A stretch of 64,000 nucleotides of DNA from positions 10,614,010 to 10,678,009 of the forward strand of contig OY986972.1 of assembly GCA_963920575.1 (NCBI GenBank), given 5' to 3'. Under the pieces are notes generated by a model. That model was not told the DNA's origin and searched no databases. It was given only the letters and a program-made list of their open reading frames with translations. The position numbers and the translations under genes were made by a program. Every line of letters starts with the position of its first letter. The stretch's first letter is position 1. The DNA comes from Narthecium ossifragum (lineage: Eukaryota; Streptophyta; Magnoliopsida; Dioscoreales; Nartheciaceae). Shown here piece after piece: positions 10,881 through 22,615 of the stretch.

Positions 10881-11570
10881 TTTGGTTTTTCTTTAGTTAG
10901 ATTCTTGTGAACTTTTCGATGCATGATCTCATAAATATGATTTTATTGTTAATAGAGTTGAAGGAACAGAGTTCCCTTGACGTACTTTCAGTCCTACATG
11001 ATTTCTATGATTGATTGTAGAGATTTATGAGATGGTTTTGATGAAGTTATTGGTTTGCCTTTGAGATAAGCTATGCTACACGAAGATAGGTTGTGCCACG
11101 GTCATTAGGAGTAGTATAATTTAAGGTAATCGTAGGACCAAAGACAATCTATGCCAAGCAAAGATAGGTTACGCGGTTGGGAACATTAACTTTTTTTTAG
11201 AGATTCATGTGAGCTTGAAGCCATATGATCCATAATGTTGAGAGAAGGGAATAAGATGATAACTAGAGAAAACTAATAACGAAACTAGGGCGGATTGAGT
11301 AATTCCTAAGACACTTATCCATTGATTCAAATTGATCAACCTTTTATTTCTTTTTTTTATTAGTTTAGATCACTCTATTCTATCTTTGATTCTTTTCCTT
11401 AGTTTTAGGGTTTCAAGAATTGATTTCAGTTTCCAATGTTTTCCGTGTGGATTGACTCTTGACTTCACCGCTACTTCTACCAAGGAGTGTAGTGATTGAA
11501 TAAGGATTATAAATTTAATATTTGATTGAATTTGCAACGTTTTAACGACGACGTTTGCGAGCGATCACGT
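10881..11570 (+). repeat. Possible OTA-type LTR 3' end
   Basis: The stretch around 11450-11560 (GTGGATTGACTC, then CACCGCTA, GGATTATAAATTT) follows the same word order as the OTA1 terminal repeat (GTGGATCGACTCGG, CACCACTA, GATTATAAATTT). This suggests a decayed solo LTR or LTR fragment. No primer site follows. No gene is seen. Confidence 0.35.
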
Positions 11571-12127
11571 GGGCTCCTCAAGTCTCAAGGAAGTGGTCGG
11601 CGGTGGAGGTGAACGGCGATGGCGTGCGGCGGTGGCCGACTGGTGGAGAGAGGAGGCTGATGGTAGAGGGAAGGAGGTGAAAGTAGGGTGGTATTTAGGT
11701 GGAAGCTATATTACCTCTACTCCTAAGATATACTACTAACTACTCTACTCTTTACTTGATCAAATTCATCATGTCTAATTACAAGCTATAGAGGTCATTT
11801 TATATGCCTCAACTCTATATATCCTAATCCTAGTAGGGAAGATCTCCTTACTTAATGAGCAAGTAATAGGATTCTCCTACTATGACTCAAACTATACTCA
11901 AACTTCCTCAATTACTGAAGCTATAACCACTAGGACTCTAACAAAATAATTCATAATAATTAGGATTCAGATAAATGTGAAACTCAACTAGGATAACTAA
12001 CTAGAAAACAACATAAGATAGCAAACCAACTAAAAATATGAATCCCTAGTGGCCGGCCCTTGCTTGGGACTGAGGCCATGGCCGAGTCCTACGAGGAGAT
12101 GGGGCCGGTCCTACATGGGACCCGCCT
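11571..12127. other. Unassigned non-coding stretch
   Basis: GC-rich at both ends and AT-rich in the middle, without a supported open frame. It may be the internal edge of the reverse LTR that follows, but I see no primer site, so it stays unassigned. Confidence 0.4.
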
Positions 12128-12522
12128 TGTGAGGACCTGTCCCTCTACAATAAAATCGAAATCTCGGGGGAACGAGATTTGTTAATTTTATTCTGATCAA
12201 AAGTTTGAATTACATGGTGGGATTTGTGGGAACAACACTCCTGAGTTCCCAATATCATCACAAGTTACAGATCCTCTTTTCCTTGGGAAACTACATACCG
12301 ATGATGAGATTAGCAACCCATCAATTACAACCCAAAAGGGAAAACCCTTGATTAAGGATTCGGGCCTTAAAATCCCCTACATCCAAAATGAAAAATAAGA
12401 AGGGGAAGAAGAAAGGAAATAGAAGGATCTTGGGTGAAGGCTTAGGCCTTCAACCCGCACCTTCGTTACCGATGAAGAACCCTTGAATCTCTTGCTTTGG
12501 ACTTTTGGTTTGATGGCACGAT

Positions 12523-12629
12523 CTTCAAGGAAATAAGTTTCTTTCTCCTATCTCTCGGCGTCTTCAAGGAAATAAGTTTCCTTCTCCTATCTCTCGGCGT
12601 CTTCAAGGAAATAAGTTTCCTTCTTCTCC
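12523..12629 (+). repeat. 39-bp triplication
   Basis: The unit beginning CTTCAAGGAAATAAGTTTC and ending CTCTCGGCGT occurs at 12523, 12562 and 12601 (the third copy truncated). It lies in the presumed transcribed part of the reverse LTR, downstream of its TATA box. Confidence 0.9.
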
Positions 12630-12685
12630 AAGCCTTCTATGTGTTCAACACTCTTCCAAGCCTTTTTGCCTTCACCCCTCCCCCT

Positions 12686-12695
12686 CTATTTATAG
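12686..12695 (-). promoter_or_regulatory. Putative TATA box of reverse LTR
   Basis: The reverse strand reads CTATAAATAG, a strong plant TATA consensus. It lies between the ~134-bp repeats (upstream) and the 39-bp triplication (downstream). Confidence 0.5.
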
Positions 12696-13289
12696 GTGAG
12701 GATTAGGAGTAGTTGAGGCTGATTTTTTGAAATTTCGTTAGGGATTTGATGGTTAAGAGGTTGGGATTTGGGTGGTTAAGATCTTAGAATTTGGGTGTTA
12801 GGGAGTTGGGATCTATTTGAATTCAAATTTGAACTTAATTTTGAATTTGAACTTCAAATTTCAGATATCTATTCAAATTTCAAATATTTGAACATATTGT
12901 AATTCACCTTAACGCCCTTAGACAAGGGTAAGTGTAAATTCCCAAAATACCCCTATTATTAATCATTTATGTCTTTTGACCAAAATGCCCCTAGAGCGGG
13001 TATCAATGCTTTCACATATTTCGGACCATTGTACCCATGGAGGTTTAGAATGTCCAAAATACCCTCGACCCTCGTAGCTTGTATAGGATGCCATCAAAGC
13101 TTTAAGAAGGCTGATGTGAGGATGAAATTACCAAAATACCCTTTTGGTATTTTGGTTGATATGGAATCTATATATGTTTTGGACAAGAATTCCTTTAAAA
13201 TAAATGACACTTTAAATGGTGGATACAATATTTGCCATGTATGTTTGTGACAAATATGCATTTGGAGCAAATGACCAAAATACCCCAGG

Positions 13290-13990
13290 GGCCAAATGAC
13301 CAAAAATGCCCTTTCTATATGTCCCTGGTTTATGTAGGATGCCTTCAAAACCATTAAGAACTAATTTAGATGTTCTAGGTAGGTCAAGCCTATATTTGGC
13401 TAGAATGACCAAAATACCTCTAAAAGGCAAATTTTACCGCAATACCCTTTATGCTTCCGGTTTGTATAAAATGTGATAAAAATCATACATGAATATTTCT
13501 CAGATATTGTAGGGATTCCTGAACACATATTTTAATCAAAATTCCCAAAATACCCCTGACGGGTAAAATTACCAAAATGCCCCTGAGTCCTTCTAACTTA
13601 AGTAGGATGTTATCCGGATCATGTAAAAGGCATGATGGGTTATAAGAGAGAGGTTGAGCATATATTTTGCTTAAATCCCCAAAATACCCTTGATGTGGTA
13701 AAATTACCAAAATACCCCTATATCGACTTAGCTTTTGTAGGATGTCGTAAAAGCGATATAGGGTTATGATATGATATTTATAGAGTTCAGGCATGTATTT
13801 TTTCCCGAATTCCTAAAAGACCCTTCGACGGGTAAAATTACCAAAACGCCCTTCATGCTCCTGGTTTGTGTAGAATACTTTCTTAACATGAAAGGTCACA
13901 TATAGAGGTGTGTATATGTGCTCTCTATGTGTTTGAACTTGTATGTCTGATACATGCCTTCGATGAATGTCTGAGGCAAGTAGGGGTAAT
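13290..13990. repeat. Diverged ~134-bp tandem repeat
   Basis: The words AATTACCAAAATnCCC and GTAGGATG recur with regular spacing. GTAGGATG-like anchors are at 13334, 13464, 13612, 13737 and 13870; AATTACCAAAA anchors are near 13568, 13702 and 13836, 134 bp apart. Weaker copies of the same words extend left to about 12960. Units are diverged, so the array is old. Confidence 0.75.
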
Positions 13991-14037
13991 TTCGTAAATA
14001 CCCTCAAATTTGACCTTAGTCAAAATTGGTATCTACA

Positions 14038-15241
14038 TACTTGATGGCTCGTTGGATCCGTGCCAGCGAGAGGAAGATCCTTGGCTTGGTTTGAAGCCAG
14101 TTTGGTGCTCGTACAGCGGGGATTCAGCCGAGGTTTGCTCAGTCCAGTAGGTTTCTAGCTACATGAGTTTATTTTGGGTTTTCTCTTAATCTAGCCAGTA
14201 GATCTAGGTGTTCTTGGTGTTGTTGGGTTCCTCTCGGTTAGTTTAATTTCTGTTTTAAGTTTCATTAGATTTGATTGAGATTTTAGTAGGATTTAAACAT
14301 GTTTAAACTCAGATTTTTTGGTTTCTGCTATTCTTGGAGAACAACCGGTTTACTGCGTGTTTTTCGATCGGTACGCGCATGATCTTGATTTATGATGAAC
14401 ATGAGAGTTCTAGATCATTGAGTCTACTCTCAGACCCAAACAGTTTCATAACTTGAAGATTTTTTTATGAATTGTTATGAAGTTCCTACGGATGGGCTAC
14501 GCTACAGCAATTAGAGGTAATTAGTGAGATTCATGGTTTTGATTAGTATTTTTCCTGTAATCGAGCCATCAGATGTTTGCCGGTTTTGGATATGTTGATC
14601 ACAGTATGTTTATCTGCGGTTTTCTAAGTTGAATCTCGAATCCGACGTCGTTTGGACGTCAGATCGACGAGGTCACTTAGCCTCTAATTAGAGGATCTTG
14701 ATGATTTAAATAATATTAAATGTTCAAAACATATAATATTATATTATATGTTCATCTGAGTTTTCGGGGTTGCTTCCTGTTGCAGGGGTCCGTGGTTGAC
14801 AGTCGTTGTACCGTCATAATGCCGGGACACATTGCGGATTGACTGGCAGCGGTCGGTTGTATCGCTGCAGCGATCCAGTTGGACTTGTGTGTTATTTTAT
14901 CATACTGTTTCCATGCTAACCTCTTATCTGCGTATGATCATAGCATGCATTCTGTTGTGCATTAGATGCATAAGGATAGAGCATGGGCGATGGGTTGATC
15001 ATCGATCCGAGGCTTTGGGGTAGCTCGGATTTAGCTCTAGGACCGTGGCCGGTAGCAAGATCCAAGTTAGCTTATAGTATTCAGTCGATATCGATGATAG
15101 GCTTAGATGACTTGAATACATATTGATCGATGATTTAGAGGTCGTGTCAGCCTCGAGCCAGGTGCTGAGGGTGCAGCCAATGTCATTGTTTCGTCCTTGG
15201 GCAGGGGTGTGCCTGCCCGGCAAAGACTTGTCCTGCCCACC
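14038..15241 (+). repeat. Chromovirus LTR fragment, forward
   Basis: It matches the middle and later part of the C and G LTRs: GCTCGTTGGAT, AACGAGAGGAAG-like words, then GGTTGACnGTCGTnGTACCGTC and GATTTAGAGGTCGTGTC. It lacks both LTR ends and is cut on the right by the 5' LTR of A. No gene is present. Confidence 0.75.
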
Positions 15242-18047
15242 TGTGAGGACCCGATCCTCCGATCCAGTTCGACCGCATCAGTCGAGGGCCAATCATTTCA
15301 TGGCTTGTTTTCGCGTCGAGCGCGATCAGCTGATCGCATTGCCTCTTTGCAACCCCAGGGGCAATTTGGGTAAATTGCACCCTGTGGGTTGGGTTCACAC
15401 GCATGTAACACACACACGGCTTTATAATGATGTATGTGCTTGAGTAGACCCATAGGAGTGCTCTGGATCCGAAGATCAGAGTTTGATCAAGTGGATCTAG
15501 ATATGAACGACCGAGATCAACGTGATGATGATCGAGTGGACGTGGACTCAAGTAAGCCAAGTGCTTAAGTCCTAACCCTACTATTCACTCTCATCTTCGC
15601 GAAACCGTGCCTGGGTCACACCGCGACGGCTGGGAAGAGAGACGGCGGCGACTCGATCGAAGAGAGGTAGCGGCGACGTGCGACTGGCGGCGAGCTTGGG
15701 GACGGCAATCGCGGCCGGAGAAGAAAGTGGAGGACGCGACTTCGACGCCCAGAGGTAGGGATTTCCTACCCAAATCTTGGATGTGGGCTCTAGGATTGCT
15801 TGAAGCATGCTAGCTTAGGATGATTGAAGCTTTGTTGCTTCCGTGATTTCTCTGTAGATTTCTTCTTCTTCTCCTGTTTTGCGGTGGATCAAACATGAGT
15901 TGATGATGGGTTTTGTTGAGGTGTTGAATCCTCTTTGTTGGGTTGTTGGATTTCGATGCTAGCTAGGGCATTGAAGCCCTGTTCTTCAGCTCTGTTTCTT
16001 TCGCATGCTTTCCCTCATACCGCAGTGGTTCAGAGCTATGTGTCTCCTTCGATTTTGAGGAGTTTTGCCTCTCCCTCACTCTCTGGTTTGAAGAGTTGCA
16101 ATCCCTCTGTTCCGGCCCTGGTTTTACTTCTCCTTCCTCTTGCTAGGTCTTGCGGTTGTGGTTTGGATTTTGGATCTTCTTCCCCCTCCCGGTGCTATCC
16201 CGTCGGGATTGTCATCATCTTCTTCCTCTCCCTTGGAGTTTCGTGGATTCCGTCCCTCTGTTCTTGGTTGCTGGCGGGTTGAGGTTCCTCTCCAGTCCCC
16301 TGTTCCTTCTTCCTCCCTTGTTCTTGACCGCCGCTTACTTGAGATCCCTCCTAACCCTTCCCCGGTTTCTCTCTGGCACCTTGGTGGTAGCTCCGGCATG
16401 TACTCCGGCTGGCTATCCTCTTCCTTCCCCTGTTCTGGATTCGAGGATTACAGTGATCTTCCTCTAGCTCTTCTCTAGGTGCTAGTAGCTGATGTAATGG
16501 TTTAGGTGGCTGTTATGGCCGTAGTGTCTTTGGATGTTATGGGTTTGGGATTTCCTAACCGGGGCCGATCCTCAATTGCATTGATCTTCTTCTGTAGCGT
16601 AACCTCTCCCGGCAGATGTATTTACCTTATCAGGGCTGCAAACTGAGATCACCAATCCGGTCTGATCTATTATGCTTCCAAGTTGTTTATTTTGTATCAT
16701 GTCCTTGTTCACGGTTGTTGTACTGATCAAACTTCTGACTTATGCCTACTGACTATTCCGCCAAATCTGATTGAGTCTTAATCTTCTTGGGCATAGCTGG
16801 GTATTATTGTATCAATTGAGTATTATTGTATCATCCTTGAGCCTAGGGCCGGCGGTGTGCCCGTTTTTATTTTATCTGCGGGAATGTCTAGATCTGCTTG
16901 GGCCGAAGGTGTGCCCTTTGTATATCTTGAATGATTGTGAATGATTGGGATATTTGAATGCTGTGCTTGGAGTTTAGTTAATTCTTAAATGCTAAACCTA
17001 CCCTATAGCTGTGAAGTATCTAGTGGGCATGTGGTTGATGAATTGACATGTAGAGACACCTAGGCCTAGTTGTTTGATTAGGCTCATGCATGTTGTATGC
17101 ATTAGAAGCATTAAGGCTAGGTGCGGGCGATGGGGTTCGATCGCCGATCCAAGGGCTCGGGTAGCTCGGATCTAGCTCTAGGACCGAGGTATGGGTAGGA
17201 GGATTAGAATGGTGTGATTATAATCTTGTGTTGATTGAGGTTACAACCTAGATATAGTCTTGACTGATGATATTGAGGTGTAGAGGTCGTGTCTACCTTC
17301 GCTCAAGTGCTAGAAATGGATGTCGATATCCCTGACATTTGTCCCTACGAGAGATGGTGGTATTGAGACTGGGCAGGGTGGAACCTGGACAGGAGCCCGC
17401 AGTCGTGTTGTTTTCCCCTCGTTGTTGGGTGAGGGTGGGACCTGCACAGGAGCCCTGGGGGAATTGACGAGGCTAGGGTTTAGCCTCTTGGCATACTTAG
17501 CCTTGACGAAGGTAGATACAGTTGCAGTTTACCCCTTTCCTTGAGAGTGCCGTAGAGTAGAACCCTACTGGGCTTTATGCTCACCCTACCCGGGCTGCGT
17601 TTTGCAGGTGCAGGCGCCGCTCCTTCCACTTCAGTAGCCACAGGCGGATCAGCTCTTGGAGGCGCTTCTACTTCGGGTAGACTTTGAGGTTGTTGACAGA
17701 TTAGAGGGCTAAATTCAGTATTTTATATTTATTTGATGTAGTTAACATTTGGAGACTTATGCATCTTATTTGAGGACAAATTGTATAACTGTTAATTTTG
17801 ATATTAATGACAATGTCGTTTATTTGATTTTAGAATGGGGTTGTAATAATGATATTAGTTGAGAATCTACAAATTGTGCCCTCATGATTCTGTATTTGAA
17901 TTTATTGTGAAATATGAGAAATTGTGCAGGTTCCTTGTGTAAGAATTACAGAGGAGACTATCAAAATTTTCCGCGCCCATTGATGAATTAACAGGTTTAG
18001 GTTGCTCACTCCCGATCTGGATGGGTTTTCTGGATCGGGGTGTGACA
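15242..18047 (+). repeat. Element A 5' LTR
   Basis: The 2806-bp LTR runs from TGTGAGGACCC to ...GGGGTGTGACA. It resembles the S3 and H LTRs more than those of C, E and G, for example in a TGATCGCAT block about 80 bp in and a ...GGATGGGTTTTCTGG... end. Open frames inside it on either strand have no family match and are not annotated. Confidence 0.85.
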
Positions 18048-18050
18048 GTT

Positions 18051-18062
18051 TGGTATCAGAGC
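18051..18062 (+). other. Element A primer-binding site
   Basis: TGGTATCAGAGC, complementary to the initiator tRNA-Met 3' end, starts four bases after the LTR. Confidence 0.9.
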
Positions 18063-18249
18063 AGGCTGTAGGTCCTTCGGGATAGGATTAGGTCTGCGGT
18101 TGAGATTTGAGTGGGGTTGGGATAGTTTTAAGTCTAGAACATTCTTGCATGCTTGACTTTTTGCAGAGTGTGATGTGTTTATTTTATTGATGTGATGCTC
18201 CTTTTTGGTATCTAATGGATGAATATCCGTGTCTCTTGTGTTTGTGCAG

Positions 18250-19427
18250 ATGGCAAGGAAACGGGTAGGCCCTACAGTAGTAGGGCCAAGGCGCGGCACG
18301 CGACCAGCGCGCTGCCCGGCGGGCCGTGGAGGCCGAGGCACGCCAGATTCCTGCACCTGTACCGGCACCAGAGGCAGAGTTAGCTGAGCACAGCGGGATG
18401 GGGGAGGCTTCCTTTCACGCCCAGGAGGCTCCTTTAACCGTTGTTGGGCGATCGTTAGCGGCTGAGGTAGCAGACTTGCAACGGCTGAACCCGCCAAGGT
18501 TCAGCGGTAGGAGTGGAGACACGACGGAGGCAGACGAGTGGCTGGAGAGCGTCACTCAGATGCTAGACCTTCTCTTCGGCGAGGATGACCCACTCTGGGT
18601 CAAACTCGCGGCGTTCCAGCTCGCCGGGGACGCCCGAGACTGGTGGCGCACCACCTAGGCCACCATAGTAGGAGGAGGGTTGCCGTCGTGGCCGGAGTTT
18701 CACGCTGCCTTCCTTGAGGTGTACTTTCCCCAGAGTACACGGGCAACGATGACCGAGGAGTACCTGAGCCTCACTCAGGGTACTCGCACAGTGCAGCCGT
18801 TTGCAACCCGCTTCACCCCACCCAGAGTACAGGTTTGCTGGACCAGTGGCAACTGACCCCACCGCCAGAGCCCAGCAGTTCGAGAGAAGGCTGAGACCAG
18901 AGATCAGGAGACTGATCGCCGCGCAGCAGCCGACAACTTACCAGGCGGAGTTGGGTGCTGCACTGACAGTAGAGGCCCGATGCTAGGAGAGGCCGATGGC
19001 AGAGCAGCCAGTGGCAGGTGGAGGAGGCAGAGGTCAGTCTCAAAGGGTCCAGGGCAGAGGAGGCCCGTGGAGGAGACAGAGACACCATCAACATCAACGG
19101 CCCTACCCGCAACAGCAGCAGCCTGGGTAACTACTATTGGGAGGACTCCAGGGGCAGGCTCCTCAGGGAGGTGGACCCGGTTTGTGTTACCAGTGTCATC
19201 GGCCAGGACACCTTCGCAAGGACTATCCTCTGCGAGTGGCGCAGGGAGGCCGAGGCAGAGGTTGGCAGAGAGGAGCAGTAGCAGGGCGGGGCTATGGCAG
19301 AGGCAGAGCTGGTCCCAGGGGTGGGGTGTACGCGCTTCCTGACCGCCAGTACCCAGACGCAGTGCAGCCATCATACCAGCCCAATCAGTACCCGCAGGCA
19401 CCCCATCAGCCACTAGCACTAGCATAG
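18250..19427 (+). pseudogene. gag: Element A Gag, decayed
   Basis: Reading starts at the ATG at 18250 (M-A-R-K-R-V) and shifts frame near 18310-18330. The capsid core is recognisable (P-P-R-F-S-G, A-D-E-W-L, A-A-F-Q-L-A-G-D-A-R-D-W-W). A TAG at 18656-18658 replaces a likely CAG. A second frameshift near 18820 leads to R-R-L-R-P-E-I-R-R, with further stops at 18984, about 19126 and 19425. The zinc knuckle ends C-Y-Q-C-H-R-P-G-H-L-R-K-D-Y, so the last Cys has become Tyr. It cannot make a full-length Gag. Confidence 0.85.
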
Positions 19428-19680
19428 ACTCCAGCTGAGCCTTCAGTTCTTCGAGGTATCTTCCAGCTTTTTAGTTCCTTTGTGGATGTGCTGATAGACT
19501 CGAGAGCTTCCCATTCGTTTGTGGCTAGGGAGTGTGTGACATCATTAGGGCTGGAGACCGAACCACTCAGAGTTGCACTACACTTAGACACACCGGTTGG
19601 TGGAGGAGCTCAGGTTGAGCAAATTTGCCGAGCATGCGAGTTGGAGGTTGTGGGCCTCCGCATTCTTCTAGACCTTCGGT
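19428..19680 (+). pseudogene. Element A protease
   Basis: The frame reads D-V-L-I-D-S-R-A-S-H-S-F, where the active site should be D-S-G-A-S; the codon at 19503-19505 is AGA instead of a Gly codon. A one-base deletion near 19677, by comparison with C, moves the downstream half ([10 protein letters not shown]) into the RT frame. Both the lost Gly and the shift predict an inactive enzyme. Confidence 0.8.
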
Positions 19681-22614
19681 GCTAGACATGGTCGGCTTCG
19701 ACGTGATACTCGGTATGGATTGGATGACATCGTACCGAGCCATCATCGACTGTGGTCGTCGTAGGGTGATTGCCTGGACACCGGAAGGCGTTCGCTTTGT
19801 CTTGTTGGGGGACCGACAGTCTGTCGATTCTCTTGGTTGTTGCTGTTTTCCGAGACGCGAGAGCCAGCTGTCAGCTTTGTTGGCGCGTCTTTCCTTGTTT
19901 CCTGCAGAGGGCAGCCGAGAGGTTAGCATTCCCAGGGTGGTCTGTGAGTTCACCGATGTGTTCCCAGACGAGCTTCCGGGACTTCCTCCCTTTAGAGCTG
20001 TTGACTTTGAGATAGATCTGGTTTCGAGTACGGGACCGATTTCCTTACCAGCTTTCAGGATGACACCAGCTGAGCATAAGGAGCTGAGGACACAGTTGGA
20101 TGAACTGATTGATCGAGGTTTCATTCGCCCTAGTACATCACCGTGGGGAGCGCCAGTGCTGTTTGCAAAGAAGAAGGACGGTACTCTATGGCTTTGTGTA
20201 GATTATCGGAAGCTGAATAGGGTCACTGTAAAGAACAAGTATCCCATGCCCAAGATCGATGATTTGTTTGATCAGCTTCGAGGCTTGTCGGTCTTTTCGA
20301 AGATCGACCTTCGCACTGGCTATCTCCAGCTGAGGATCAGGGATGGTGATATTCCGAAGACGGCATTTCGCACGAGGTACGAGCTCTATGAATTCATGGT
20401 GATGCCTTTCGGATTGACGAACACACTAGCAGCTTTCATGGACTTGATGCAGAGGATATTCAGACCCTACCTAGACCAGTTTGTAGTGATATTTGTCGAT
20501 GACATCTTGATCTACTCATGCAAGGAGGAGGAGCATGAGGAGCACCTAAGGAAAGTGCTACAGTTGTTGAGAGAGAATAGGCTATATGCTAAGGCCTCCA
20601 AGTGCGAGTTCTGGCTCTCAGAAGTGAAGTTTCTGGGACATGTAGTGTCAGCTGCAGGGATTTCAGTTGACCCAGCCAAGGTGGAGGCAGTTATGCAGTG
20701 GCAGAGACCGAAGACGGTGTTCGAGGTCCGCAGTTTTCTCAGCTTGGTGGGATACTATAGGAGGTTCGTCAGGGATATCTCCAGGGTAGTAGCGCCACTG
20801 ACCCGATTGACCCAGAAGGCGGTTCCTTTTGTTAGGGACGATGCTTGCGAGCAGGCCTTCGCAGAGCTGAGGACTAGATTGACCAGTGCTCCTATCTTGA
20901 TTGTGCCAGAACGCGACATCAGCTATAGTGTGTACTGTGACGCCAGTGGAGAGGGTCTTGGGTGTGTACTGATGCAGGAAGGTCACGTCGTGGCTTATGG
21001 TTCTAGGCAGTTGAAGAACCATGAGAAGAATTACCCCGTCCACGATCTGGAGTTAGCAGCAGTAGTTTTTGCATTGAAGACGTGGCGACACTATCTTTAT
21101 GGCGAGCGGTTCCAGGTGTACTCAGATCATAAGAGCTTGAAGCATGTATTTACCCAGCGTGACCTAAATCTCAGACAGCACCGGTGGATGGAGTTGTTAA
21201 AGGACTAAGACTTCGAGTTGCATTTCCATCCTGATAAGGCAAATGTCATTGCAGAGTCACTGAACAGGCAGGCCAGGGAGCATAGGGCAGAGTTAGCAGC
21301 GGTTTCAGCTCGACATTGGCAAATGATAGAAACAGTTAGCCAGTTTGGGTTAGAGTTCGAGGATGGAGCGTTAGGCGGATTTCTCTATGCTGTGCGCAGC
21401 ATCCCGACACTTCTAGCGAGGGTGATAGAGGCACAGGGTAGGGACCCGGAGCTCGTGGATATTTGTGCTGCAGTCGGGACTGAGCACGCGATTGAGGGCT
21501 GCTCGGTGACGACAGACGGTGGTTTGTGCTTTAGAGGCAGCATTGCAGTTCCAGCTGACCCAGATTTGAGAGAGGACATCCAGCGGGAGTTTCACCATTT
21601 CAGCTTTGCAGTTCACCCCGGGAGCACCAAGATGTACCATGATCTTCGCCGACAGTTTTGGTGGTCCGGGATGAAGCAGGCGGTGGCAGAGTTAGTTTCC
21701 AGATGCCTCACCTGTCAGAAGGTGAAGGCGGAGCATAGACGGACCCCCCGGATTACTACAGCCATGGATTTTGTTACAGGGCTGCCGAGGACACCTAGAG
21801 GGTATGATGCCATTTGGGTCATTGTTGATCGGTTGACCAAATTGGCACACTTCCTACCCATGAGGACCACGGATCCTGTTTCCAGGCTGAGCCAGTTATA
21901 CGTGGATGAGATTGTCAGATTGCACAGCATTCCAGTGTCCATAGTGTCAGATCGAGACCCTAGATTCACTGGCAGATTTTGGGAAGGCTTCCAGCAGTCC
22001 ATGGGTACCTTGTTGACTTTCAGCACGACGTTCCACCCTCAGACGGACGGGCAGTTAGAAAGGACGATTCAGATCCTGGAGGACATGCTCAGGGCTTGTG
22101 TGCTTGATGCTGGAGGTAGTTGGGAGCAACATGTTCGGTTGGTGGAGTTTGCCTACAACAACAGTTACCAATCCAGTTTGGGTTTTGCTCCATTCGAGGC
22201 GTTGTACGGCCGGCCGTGTCGCTCACCAGTATGTTAGACAGAGGTTGGAGAGGCGTCACTCACCGGTCCAGACATCATCAGGCAATCTTCAGAGAGTTTA
22301 GCACAGATCAGGCAGAGGCTCCTGACAGCTCAGAGCAGATAGGAGAAGGCGACCGTTAGAGTTTGTAGTGGGGGACAGAGTCTTCCTGAAGGTTTCTCCG
22401 CGCAGAGGATCGGTCAGATTTGTTAACAGAGGCAAGTTGACACCGACGTTCACGGGTCCCTTCGAGATCGTGAGGCGCGTCGGAGAGGTCACCTACCAGC
22501 TATCGTTACCCCCACACATGTCCACTGTTCATCCTACCTTTCACGTGTCGATGTTGAAGAAGTATGTTTCAGATCCATCACATGAGATCAGAGTCGACGA
22601 CATTGAGGTTGAGG
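19677..22614 (+). pseudogene. pol: Element A RT, RNase H and integrase
   Basis: RT is nearly intact, with F-V-D-D at 20492-20503 and the chromovirus hallmark [15 protein letters not shown]. RNase H follows. A TAA at 21206-21208 replaces the Tyr seen in relatives (L-L-E-D-Y-D-F). The integrase has its zinc finger (H...H...C-L-T-C) but lacks about a dozen residues before M-D-F-V-T-G-L-P, where C and G have the L-A-E-W-K-W-E-H block. D and E motifs (S-D-R-D-P-R-F, Q-L-E-R-T-I-Q) are present. A TAG at 22235-22237 replaces Trp. The GPF/Y-like tail follows in another frame and runs straight into B gag. Confidence 0.9.
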
Positions 22615-22615
22615 A

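Larger units (their letters stand above)
12128..14037 (-). repeat. Putative reverse-strand LTR with internal repeats
   Basis: In reverse sense the stretch begins TGTAGATACC at 14037 and ends GGTCCTCACA at 12128. It has a TATA box at 12686-12695 with tandem repeats upstream of it, an LTR-like arrangement. Flanking 5-mers (CGCCT and TACTT) do not match, so either a boundary is wrong or the element has been trimmed. No coding sequence is seen; the 69-codon frame at 12497 is the 39-bp repeat read through. Confidence 0.5.
15242..22615 (+). mobile_element. Element A: Tekay-like chromovirus, 3' end lost
   Basis: A 2.8-kb 5' LTR, a tRNA-Met primer site and a decayed gag-protease-RT-RNase H-integrase region read forward. 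The sequence stops being A at about 22612-22620, inside the tail after the integrase GPF/Y-like domain. There it continues in frame as the gag of another element, B. Its chromodomain and 3' LTR are absent, so no target duplication pair can be tested; the 5 bp on the left are CCACC. Confidence 0.85.

Noticed and set aside
14832..16478. Several 60-115 codon frames in the A LTR and the fragment before it
   Set aside because: They fall inside LTR sequence, with no conserved motif and no matching frame in the related S3 and H LTRs.
18051..18062. Primer-binding sites as tRNA gene fragments
   Set aside because: Only the 12-18 bases complementary to a tRNA 3' end are present, directly after an LTR; no cloverleaf can be formed.
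18006..18497. 163-codon reverse frame across the A leader and gag start
   Set aside because: It is antisense to the primer site and Gag, with no recognisable domain.
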